Positions 1-4,707 of a DNA stretch of 5,201 bases are shown here, in pieces. Source of the DNA: an uncultured Ruminococcus sp. Lineage in GTDB: Bacteria; Bacillota; Clostridia; Oscillospirales; Acutalibacteraceae. The position numbers were made by a program, and so were the translations under genes. Position 1 is the first letter of the stretch; each line of letters begins with the position of its first letter. The stretch is from contig CADCOF010000104.1 in assembly GCA_902802975.1 (NCBI GenBank), positions 1 to 5,201 on the forward strand, in the 5' to 3' direction. The notes beneath the pieces are model-generated. The model searched no databases. It was given only the letters and a program-made list of their open reading frames with translations, and was not told the DNA's origin.

Positions 1-839
1 GTTAAATATATTTTTGCACCGGGTCTAAGATATCTGATCTTCTGAATAAAGGAGTCTGCGGCGTCAAGCGTACTCTGAACACTGAAACCACAAACATCGT
101 TCATACCCAAAGTAATTACAACTTTATTTGCCTCGGTAACTGCCGGCGCATCATACATGAAAATTTGCTGACCATTATAGATAGGATGAAATGCGTCCGG
201 GTGATACCAATCATACTGACTGCTGACCCAACCTATGCAAGCAGCACTGACAAACTTTGCATTTCCAAGCTCTCCAAAAGTGTCGTTGTAAATGCTAAGA
301 CCATTTGTGAAACCGTCACCAAGAAATACACAATCATCAAACCAAGCCATATCTACGGGCGATCCCGTGTGAATATTAAGCGGTGCAGTCGCCGATGTAT
401 CACGATTCTCTATAAGCTTTTTACGATAACTCGGCTCTCCGTTTTCGTCAACTCCTATTCCTAACTCTGTTGTGTTCGTTTCGTCTTCGATCAAATCTTG
501 TTCTGTCAGTTCATCACTGCTTACGGCGTCACTGCTCGAAATCTCACTTTCAGAAATATCGCTGCTTGCAGTCTCACTTTTTGTCTGACTGCTGACGTCG
601 CTTTGAGGTTTGCTTTCGGCAGATGACGACACTGCATCGCTTGTTATTTCCGGAAGTGCGTCAAGATCAATCAAGATCTCGCCCTCTTCCAAAGCTTCAT
701 CTGCTGTTTCAATTGTATTTATTGCATTTGCAAAGCCTTTAAATGTGTGAAAGTTGTTTTCACGTTGAGCAGTTTCACAGCCCGAGCAAGCAAGAATACA
801 GGCAGAAAGAATAATTGGTAATACTGTGTTTCTTTTCAT
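1..839 (-). CDS. SGNH/GDSL-hydrolase-like lipoprotein (C-terminus outside window), nucleophile Ser replaced by Gly
   Basis: An open frame of 279 codons runs leftward without a stop to the window edge. Residues 1-17 are a short signal peptide (MKRNTVLPIILSACILA) followed by Cys18 (ILAC) or Cys21 as lipidation site, so the product is probably exported and membrane-anchored. Residues about 66-125 form a Ser/Asp/Glu/Thr-rich linker. From about residue 165 an SGNH-hydrolase fold is recognisable: block I is VFLGDGFTNGL (G174-D175-G176), a likely block II Gly is G203, and block III is LGMND (N247, D248). Block V (DxxH) would lie beyond the window. Family members usually hydrolyse esters, for example acetyl groups on polysaccharides, with the Ser of GDS as nucleophile. 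Here that residue is Gly, so activity is doubtful. The ATG at 839 was chosen, but the best Shine-Dalgarno (AGGTGG, 865-860) is 20 bases away. A TTG at 848 in the same frame, 11 bases from it, is a real alternative. Family call is confident, substrate unknown. Confidence 0.88.
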   Translation of the reverse strand, partial: MKRNTVLPIILSACILACSGCETAQRENNFHTFKGFANAINTIETADEALEEGEILIDLDALPEITSDAVSSSAESKPQSDVSSQTKSETASSDISESEISSSDAVSSDELTEQDLIEDETNTTELGIGVDENGEPSYRKKLIENRDTSATAPLNIHTGSPVDMAWFDDCVFLGDGFTNGLSIYNDTFGELGNAKFVSAACIGWVSSQYDWYHPDAFHPIYNGQQIFMYDAPAVTEANKVVITLGMNDVCGFSVQSTLDAADSFIQKIRYLRPGAKIYL

Positions 840-859
840 ACGAAGCAAAATAAAATGCA

Positions 860-865
860 CCACCT
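860..865 (-). promoter_or_regulatory. Shine-Dalgarno AGGTGG of the lipoprotein gene
   Basis: On the minus strand AGGTGG lies 11 bases before a TTG codon (848-846) and 20 bases before the ATG (839-837), both in the same frame. The spacing favours the TTG start, which would add only three residues (Met-Leu-Arg) to the signal peptide. GTG codons at 863 and 860 overlap the site and are unlikely starts. Confidence 0.5.
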
Positions 866-918
866 ATTGACTTTTAACTTTCAAAATTATACTCTTTTTT
901 CTATATTATGTCAATAGG
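863..918. repeat. 9-bp inverted repeat around the lipoprotein promoter
   Basis: CCTATTGAC (863-871) and GTCAATAGG (910-918) are perfect inverted copies separated by 38 bases. One arm covers most of the -35 hexamer (909-914); the other lies in the leader and covers the AGG of the Shine-Dalgarno (860-865). The repeat could be a pair of operator half-sites, or an RNA stem that forms only in transcripts arriving from upstream. The repeat is seen directly; the role is inference. Confidence 0.55.
886..914 (-). promoter_or_regulatory. Sigma-A promoter of the lipoprotein gene
   Basis: Reading the minus strand, TTGACA (914-909) is followed by a 17-base spacer and TATAAT (891-886). This is a perfect match to the vegetative consensus in both hexamers and spacing. 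The expected start of transcription is near 879, giving a leader of about 40 bases before the ATG at 839. It makes the lipoprotein gene independent of the c-di-GMP operon upstream of it. Confidence 0.85.
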
Positions 919-996
919 TTTTATTTTTTACTTAACTATTTATCACTTTAATGGACAAATCTCCTATAATATGTACAAATTAATAACAGATGCACT

Positions 997-2019
997 CTAA
1001 TCTAAAATATGTTTACAATTCTTTTTGTCTTCATACATTAAATGATCTGCACGTTCAAATACATCTTGTAAACGCATATCCCTTCCGGGCGCGAAATCCG
1101 ATAAACCATAGGCTATTATTCTTACGCCATCTTGCCTGTTATTGCACAGCACATCATCCAATTCTTCCAAAAGACTCTTTCTGTTAATGTAATCTTCGCC
1201 TTTAAGTATAACCGCAAATTCATCTCCTCCAATACGAAATACCGGGCTGTGTTTAAACACCCTGCATATTGTTTGGCATGCTTTCTTTATGTATTCATCT
1301 CCGACGCTGTGACCGTGTGTATCGTTCACATGTTTGAGATAATTCACATCACAAACTGCAACTGCAAATTCCGATAATTCAGATTTTTTTATCTGTTCGT
1401 CTATTTCTATTTCCATCTGAACGTATGAACGCTTATTTTTCACACCGGTAAGTGCGTCCTTATTCGCCAGATCCATTGCGTTTTGGTAGGCAATCTCCAT
1501 TCTCTTCGACGCGTCTACATTTGCCACTGCTATTATCAAATGATCCAAATCATCCTTTGGGCGAATAGCATATAAAGTCATATACTGCGGTTTGCCATCG
1601 ATTATTTGCCTGTAATTAAGAAATGTTTTTTCGTATTCGTCCAGTGTTCTCAGCAGATTTTCTTTTTTCATAGATTCTATCATCATTGGTATATCTTCAG
1701 GGTACAATGCTTTTTGCATATTGATACGGCAGGCAGCAAAAAAATCCTTGCCCCTTTCTCCAACCTCAAGATTTGAATACTGTCTGTTTGCGCTGTATTC
1801 TACATATTCATCATTAACTATATTTACGCTGTATATTATTTCGTATCTTTCTGCAAGTGCCTTTGCAATTATTCCAAAAGCTTTTGATTCGGCTGCCATT
1901 GATTGCTCACGCTTCATTTGGCTGTCTATATTGAAAACACCAATCACAATGTGATGATCGTCGTTTCTCGGACGAACAACTGTCATTGTCATGTACTGGT
2001 ATCTTCCATCGAGAAACAT
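997..2019 (-). CDS. PAS-like/GGDEF diguanylate cyclase, C-terminal part after the in-frame TAG
   Basis: This open frame (340 codons from the first ATG) carries the end of PAS-like repeat two, all of repeat three (about residues 45-179) and a complete GGDEF domain. The GGDEF domain shows DALTGVKNK (188-196), metal-binding D224, substrate-binding N232 and D241 in the stretch NDTHGHSVGDEY, and an exact GGDEF at 264-268 in FRIGGDEFAVI. It should therefore be catalytically competent for c-di-GMP synthesis if produced. The inhibitory I-site RxxD, expected at residues 255-258, is FKHS, so product inhibition through that site is not expected. The ATG at 2019 is not a convincing natural start: it lies mid-domain, 66 bases after the TAG, with no proper Shine-Dalgarno. 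The stop is TAG at 997-999, at the usual end of a GGDEF domain. Confidence 0.85.
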   Translation of the reverse strand: MFLDGRYQYMTMTVVRPRNDDHHIVIGVFNIDSQMKREQSMAAESKAFGIIAKALAERYEIIYSVNIVNDEYVEYSANRQYSNLEVGERGKDFFAACRINMQKALYPEDIPMMIESMKKENLLRTLDEYEKTFLNYRQIIDGKPQYMTLYAIRPKDDLDHLIIAVANVDASKRMEIAYQNAMDLANKDALTGVKNKRSYVQMEIEIDEQIKKSELSEFAVAVCDVNYLKHVNDTHGHSVGDEYIKKACQTICRVFKHSPVFRIGGDEFAVILKGEDYINRKSLLEELDDVLCNNRQDGVRIIAYGLSDFAPGRDMRLQDVFERADHLMYEDKKNCKHILD

Positions 2020-2682
2020 CCTGTATTTTATTGAGAAAGATACGCGCTGCTTAAGCTTTTTCAGAAGCGCATCTTTATTTATTTCCTAAAGCATATGCTC
2101 TCTGTCATCCTGATAAATATACGTCTTAATATCTTCTGCGGAATCCTTGAAAAAATCGGAACCTTGAGTTGTAGTACCCAGCTGCGCATACTTTTCGCTT
2201 GATTCGTATATAGAATAAGCATTTGTATCTATATCAATATAATATATTACCTCATATTGACTTGCAAGCGCGCCGGCTATATGAGAGTACGTTTCTGTAA
2301 TCGCTTCTCTGCGCTTTTGCTCGTCAATATCCTGAACACCAATAACAATTTTATTTTCGCCGCTGCGTATAGCTTTCAGAAAATAATATCGGGGCGCGCC
2401 GTCCACCACAAGTCTGTACGAAAAAGAAAACGACTGATTCCCGCTCAAATTTCTGATGATAGCAGACCGATCAAACATTTTTAAAAAATACTTCTGATCG
2501 TCTATATACACAAGCTTGCGTGCGCTTTTTTGCACACTTTGAAAGAAGTTATCTCCTCCGGAAACAAAAACTAACTCTTTATTATTATTGCTTACCGAGT
2601 ATTCCTCATAGCTGTAGTTTTTCGAATCAATAACAAAAAGTTGACTGTAATCGTTTGCAAGAGCGAGTGCCAAACTTACAAA
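1483..2682 (-). repeat. Three tandem PAS-like protein repeats of about 130 residues
   Basis: Seen at protein level. Copy one spans about 2682-2293, copy two 2289-1891 and copy three 1890-1483. Shared marks are the opening ALA..YEVIY.V (copies two and three), the central DGxPxYxxLxAIRP-like strand (DGAPRYYFLKAIR, DGRYQYMTMTVVRP, DGKPQYMTLYAIRP) and the closing IVIGVxxID followed by a basic KR helix. The copies have diverged well beyond recent duplication. Confidence 0.75.
2086..2088 (-). other. In-frame TAG inside the PAS-like repeat two
   Basis: The minus strand reads ATG CTT TAG GAA ATA. The three PAS-like repeats align here without gaps over 21 residues. Copy one has FLKMFDRSAIIRNL, copy two ML*EINKDALLKKL and copy three MIESMKKENLLRTL, which puts the TAG opposite Lys and Glu. 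Codons for Gln, Lys and Glu ending in AG are each one base from TAG. Confidence 0.9.
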
Positions 2683-2712
2683 GGTATCGGGCTTGTGAGA
2701 ATTATTTGGCAT
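2086..2712 (-). CDS. PAS-like sensor fragment, N-terminal part of the GGDEF protein before the in-frame TAG
   Basis: 208 codons from ATG 2712 to TAG 2086-2088. Residues about 11-140 are PAS-like repeat one (ending VIGVQDIDEQKRRE) and residues 142-208 the first half of repeat two, starting YSHIAGALASQYEVIYYIDID. This last stretch is a common PAS-type opening in clostridial GGDEF proteins. On its own this product would be a sensor fragment without enzyme domain. The start at 2712 is supported by AAAGGAGA (2726-2719) with 7-base spacing; a TTG at 2718 is too close to that site. The gene begins 3 bases after the TGA of the EAL gene (2717-2715), consistent with an operon and coupled translation. 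No signal peptide or membrane span is seen. Confidence 0.85.
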   Translation of the reverse strand: MPNNSHKPDTFVSLALALANDYSQLFVIDSKNYSYEEYSVSNNNKELVFVSGGDNFFQSVQKSARKLVYIDDQKYFLKMFDRSAIIRNLSGNQSFSFSYRLVVDGAPRYYFLKAIRSGENKIVIGVQDIDEQKRREAITETYSHIAGALASQYEVIYYIDIDTNAYSIYESSEKYAQLGTTTQGSDFFKDSAEDIKTYIYQDDREHML

Positions 2713-2714
2713 AA

Positions 2715-3935
2715 TCAATCTCCTTTCTCAGTTACAGCATTATCGTCGTTATTGTTCTCGTCATCAACTACCAGCGTAGCGGAACCGTATGCTTTGAGCG
2801 GTTTTCCCGCCTCATCACATTCCAAAGTGTATCTGACATGGAACGGAATCCTCCCTACAGTGAGGGGAATTATTGCCTCAAGGTGTTCTACACCGTTGGC
2901 TAATTGTTTATGCCAATCGCGGTACATATCGGCGTATTCCGGCGGAAAAACTCCGGCTTTTATCGCAGGCTCGGGATAATTATACAAAACAGGAGGAAAT
3001 TGAAGATCACGCATGCACCTGAAACACGGACGCATCTCTTTTGTAGCAATATCATATTCCCATGCGTACACATTCGCCTGTTCACTGGCAAATCTAAAAC
3101 GTTTTTCGCTGATCTCAAGGTCGCTGTACTGCTTCTTCTCAGCGGTTATATTATGTATCGAAGCAAAGAAAAGGTAATGATGATCCGTGTGTCCTATCAT
3201 TCTGATATAACTGCGCAGACATATCATATCATTGCCGCATGTCTTTGAACAAACATTTCGCCATGTTTCGCAGATCTCCTCATCTTTACTTTCGATAGCC
3301 CTCGTCAATGTATCAGTGTAAATTTTTCGATTTTCTTCATCCATACCGACAAATGGATCCGATTCGAGAATCTCCTGCTCGATCATATTCATGCCGATCT
3401 CTTTGATATACTTATTGTTTACACGGAGTATTGTAATTCTCCCTTTGCTTGGCGAATATGAAAAAATGACTGCCGCACCAACGAAAGCGTTGAATATCAA
3501 AGTCTCCATTGAAGAAGGATCCCAGAACTTTCCCGTATCTATCTCATCTTTGAGCTTGAGCGCAGGAGACAGCGGCTCATGCTCCAGAATATTCATTTTC
3601 TTGATAAATTCATCCTCGGGAATAGGCTTTGAATATAAATAGCCTTGAATATATTTGCAGCCGATACTTCTTAGATAATCGGCTTGTTCCATCGTTTCAA
3701 CGCCCTCGGCAATAACAGGCGTACCAAGCCATTTTGCCATTTGAATAACTGCGTTGATAATAGTGCCGCCTCTTCCGCCGATCTCTCCGCTCATAAAGCG
3801 CATATCGAGTTTGATAACATAAACCGGAAGATCTTTCAGCACATTCAAAGATGAATATCCTGTGCCGAAGTCGTCCATCTCAACAATATACCCATTTTCA
3901 TGCAGCTCTTTCAGTACATTTGAAATAAGCTCCAT
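2715..3935 (-). CDS. EAL (C-terminal two thirds) - PAS-like x2, part after the in-frame TAG
   Basis: 406 codons from the first ATG after the TAG. Residues 1-105 are the rest of the EAL domain, with MDDFGTGYSSL (20-30), IKLD (41-44), AEGVE (76-80) and IQGYL (96-100). Residues about 137-265 and 275-390 are two PAS-like domains joined by the helix NITAEKKQYSDLEISEKRF. The first PAS-like domain has four cysteines (222, 229, 233, 239) and the second a CxxC (304, 307), which might bind a metal or respond to redox. Alone this fragment would lack the EAL, N101 and EITES residues, so it could not be a complete phosphodiesterase. The ATG at 3935 lacks a usable Shine-Dalgarno and falls inside a conserved EAL segment, so it is not a natural start. 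The TGA stop overlaps the initiation region of the cyclase gene. Confidence 0.85.
   Translation of the reverse strand: MELISNVLKELHENGYIVEMDDFGTGYSSLNVLKDLPVYVIKLDMRFMSGEIGGRGGTIINAVIQMAKWLGTPVIAEGVETMEQADYLRSIGCKYIQGYLYSKPIPEDEFIKKMNILEHEPLSPALKLKDEIDTGKFWDPSSMETLIFNAFVGAAVIFSYSPSKGRITILRVNNKYIKEIGMNMIEQEILESDPFVGMDEENRKIYTDTLTRAIESKDEEICETWRNVCSKTCGNDMICLRSYIRMIGHTDHHYLFFASIHNITAEKKQYSDLEISEKRFRFASEQANVYAWEYDIATKEMRPCFRCMRDLQFPPVLYNYPEPAIKAGVFPPEYADMYRDWHKQLANGVEHLEAIIPLTVGRIPFHVRYTLECDEAGKPLKAYGSATLVVDDENNNDDNAVTEKGD
2719..2726 (-). promoter_or_regulatory. Shine-Dalgarno AAAGGAGA of the GGDEF gene
   Basis: This site lies inside the last codons of the EAL gene (Lys-Gly-Asp-stop) and 7 bases before ATG 2712. 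It decides the start of the second cistron and rules out the TTG at 2718, which would have almost no spacing. The arrangement allows terminating ribosomes to reinitiate on the cyclase gene. Confidence 0.85.
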
Positions 3936-3974
3936 GCCGCCTATAGCATACGATTCAGTTATTTCAATATGTAA

Positions 3975-3977
3975 CTA
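3975..3977 (-). other. In-frame TAG inside the EAL domain
   Basis: The minus strand reads CCA AAA TAG TTA CAT ATT GAA ATA ACT GAA TCG, that is PK*LHIEITES. After 13 codons the frame enters the next ATG (3935) without shift. EAL proteins commonly have P-K-x-L-x-x-E-I-T-E-S here with a variable residue at x, often Tyr or Leu, so the TAG occupies exactly one residue position. Confidence 0.92.
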
Positions 3978-4361
3978 TTTTGGTTCAACGTTATACTTTC
4001 TTCGAAGTCTTTCAATCTCTTTGATATATTCTTTTTGATAAATGTCATATCTTGACATATTTACTGAAATGGGAACAGGTTTTTTACCTGAATCCAAACA
4101 TTTGCGTTGAAATTTACACACAGCTTTAAACATTGCAATATCGGCGCGATAGATAAGGTCGTTTTTTTCCATAACAGGAATAAAGTCGCCGGGATACTGA
4201 ATTCCAAATTCCGGGTCTTCCCATCGCATCAGAGCCTCTGCGCCAATCATTCTGCCGGTGCTGTGATTTATCTTCGGCTGATAATATGCAAAAATATGCC
4301 CATTTTTGACCGCGTCGTCAAACTTTGCTATCAACTCTTGCTCAGTCATTTTTCTTTTCAT
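3975..4361 (-). CDS. EAL domain N-terminal fragment before the in-frame TAG
   Basis: 128 codons from ATG 4361. The fragment carries the opening of an EAL domain almost from its first residues: FAYYQPKIN (24-32), GAEALMRW with the name-giving EAL at 42-44, DFIPVMEKNDLI, and ISVNMS with substrate/metal ligand N101. It stops at TAG 3975-3977 after NVEPK, just before the conserved EITES strand. As made, it would lack most metal ligands and be inactive. It is the first gene of the operon, transcribed from a promoter at 4407-4435, with AAAGGAG 12 bases upstream of the ATG. No N-terminal sensor, signal peptide or membrane segment precedes the EAL domain. Confidence 0.85.
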   Translation of the reverse strand: MKRKMTEQELIAKFDDAVKNGHIFAYYQPKINHSTGRMIGAEALMRWEDPEFGIQYPGDFIPVMEKNDLIYRADIAMFKAVCKFQRKCLDSGKKPVPISVNMSRYDIYQKEYIKEIERLRRKYNVEPK

Positions 4362-4373
4362 AAAATCAGTGAT

Positions 4374-4380
4374 CTCCTTT
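4374..4380 (-). promoter_or_regulatory. Shine-Dalgarno AAAGGAG of the EAL gene
   Basis: A strong AAAGGAG lies 12 bases before ATG 4361. The spacing is on the long side, but no other start codon in that frame lies closer, and the EAL domain begins within the first 25 residues. Confidence 0.75.
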
Positions 4381-4406
4381 TCGCCGAAATTTATGTGCTA
4401 ATATTA

Positions 4407-4435
4407 ATTTTACACTAATTACGCTAAAATGTCTA
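4407..4435 (-). promoter_or_regulatory. Sigma-A promoter of the c-di-GMP operon
   Basis: On the minus strand TAGACA (4435-4430), a 17-base spacer and TAAAAT (4412-4407) form a good vegetative promoter, with one mismatch in each hexamer. The expected transcription start is near 4400, giving a leader of about 40 bases. A 7-bp inverted repeat, TCTATAT/ATATAGA (4432-4438 and 4451-4457), overlaps the -35 region; in such A/T-rich DNA it may be chance. Confidence 0.7.
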
Positions 4436-4583
4436 TATAATTCTAAAAAAATATAGAACAATAATCAAAAAAAAGATTAAAACTGTTTACAAAAATCTCT
4501 CGTAATTAAAAAATCCAAAAAAATGAAATGTGTGATAAGAATTATTCTAATTGCCGGATTTTTAAATTTTTTTGTTATATTTG

Positions 4584-4612
4584 TTGCAATGTAAATTATA
4601 TTATGGTATAAT
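4584..4612 (+). promoter_or_regulatory. Sigma-A promoter with extended -10 for the zinc-ribbon gene
   Basis: TTGCAA (4584-4589), a 17-base spacer and TATAAT (4607-4612) preceded by TGG, giving the extended -10 motif TGnTATAAT. Transcription should start near 4619, leaving an untranslated leader of about 90 bases with no hairpin I find convincing. Confidence 0.75.
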
Positions 4613-4694
4613 ATTGTAAAATGTGATTTCAAAAGCGTGCTTACGTAAATGAGAAAATCGAATGTATCGCTGTTCGTTATCAAATAATACTCAT

Positions 4695-4701
4695 GGAGGG
4701 G
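4695..4701 (+). promoter_or_regulatory. Shine-Dalgarno GGAGGGG of the zinc-ribbon gene
   Basis: GGAGGGG ends 6 bases before ATG 4708. An earlier ATG in the same frame (4693) overlaps this site and is therefore unlikely to be the start. Confidence 0.85.
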
Positions 4702-4707
4702 TATATC

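Larger units (their letters stand above)
840..996. other. Intergenic region between the cyclase and lipoprotein genes
   Basis: This 157-base A/T-rich gap holds the lipoprotein promoter, its ribosome binding site and the inverted repeat listed separately. I see no GC-rich stem followed by a T run that would terminate the c-di-GMP operon after the stop at 997-999, so read-through into the lipoprotein gene is possible. Confidence 0.6.
997..2712 (-). pseudogene. PAS-like x3 - GGDEF diguanylate cyclase, whole gene interrupted by in-frame TAG
   Basis: Read across the TAG at 2086-2088, the frame from ATG 2712 to the TAG at 997-999 encodes one protein of 571 residues. It has three tandem PAS-like repeats (about residues 11-140, 142-274 and 275-410) and a GGDEF domain (419-571). 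The 22 codons between the TAG and the next ATG (2019) complete repeat two without gap, so this is one gene and not two. The expected role is synthesis of cyclic di-GMP from two GTP, with the PAS-like domains as sensors or dimerisation modules in the cytoplasm; no membrane segment is seen. The start is fixed by AAAGGAGA 7 bases upstream, and the stop of the EAL gene overlaps the initiation region, so translation is probably coupled. Whether this is a true pseudogene or a gene read through at TAG cannot be decided from the sequence. Confidence 0.75.
2715..4361 (-). pseudogene. EAL-PAS-PAS c-di-GMP phosphodiesterase, whole gene interrupted by in-frame TAG
   Basis: Read across the TAG at 3975-3977, one frame from ATG 4361 to TGA 2715-2717 gives 548 residues: EAL domain (about 22-247), PAS-like one (279-407) and PAS-like two (417-532). 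All hallmark EAL residues are present: E42 of EAL, N101, E133 in LHIEITES, D163/D164 in MDDFGTGYSSL, K184, E219, E222 in AEGVE, and Q239 in YIQGYL. Active EAL domains hydrolyse cyclic di-GMP to linear pGpG with Mg or Mn. The 13 codons between the TAG and the next ATG encode the essential EITES segment. The order is unusual in having the enzyme first and the sensors behind it. AAAGGAG (4380-4374) lies 12 bases before the start. It could be a recent pseudogene or a gene decoded through TAG. Confidence 0.75.
4362..4707. other. Divergent intergenic region with two outward promoters
   Basis: This 346-base, very A/T-rich region separates the leftward c-di-GMP operon from the rightward zinc-ribbon gene. 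It contains the two promoters and the ribosome binding sites listed. Between about 4440 and 4580 I see only A/T-rich tracts and a weak 8-bp inverted repeat (4509-4516 with 4556-4563). A 68-codon leftward frame at 4477-4683 looks non-coding. I recognise no riboswitch, including no c-di-GMP aptamer core, in either leader. Confidence 0.6.

Noticed and set aside
165..464. 99-codon rightward open frame inside the lipoprotein gene
   Set aside because: The minus-strand frame carries a signal peptide, SGNH motifs and a consensus promoter; this one has no recognisable features.
2086..2088. Pyrrolysine as the amino acid inserted at TAG
   Set aside because: Pyrrolysine is mainly known at catalytic sites of methylamine methyltransferases. 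Neither TAG here is at a catalytic position, and no pyl genes are visible, so it is kept only as something to search for genome-wide.
2715..2718. Possible frameshift joining the EAL-PAS-PAS and PAS-GGDEF proteins into one
   Set aside because: The first gene ends in a polar tail with a TGA, and the second has a textbook Shine-Dalgarno and ATG. Two separate cistrons explain the junction without any error.
4509..4563. Inverted repeat AAAAATCC/GGATTTTT followed by T-rich DNA as a terminator
   Set aside because: The 8-bp stem is almost all A/T with a 39-base loop, and there is no gene ending upstream on the plus strand for it to serve.
4477..4683. 68-codon leftward open frame in the divergent intergenic region
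   Set aside because: Its composition (Ile/Phe/Lys/Asn/Thr) is what A/T-rich DNA gives by chance, it has no good ribosome binding site, and it covers the promoter of the zinc-ribbon gene.
4619..4707. Riboswitch in the 90-base leader of the zinc-ribbon gene
   Set aside because: No known aptamer core, including the c-di-GMP types, and only 3-4 bp stems can be drawn.
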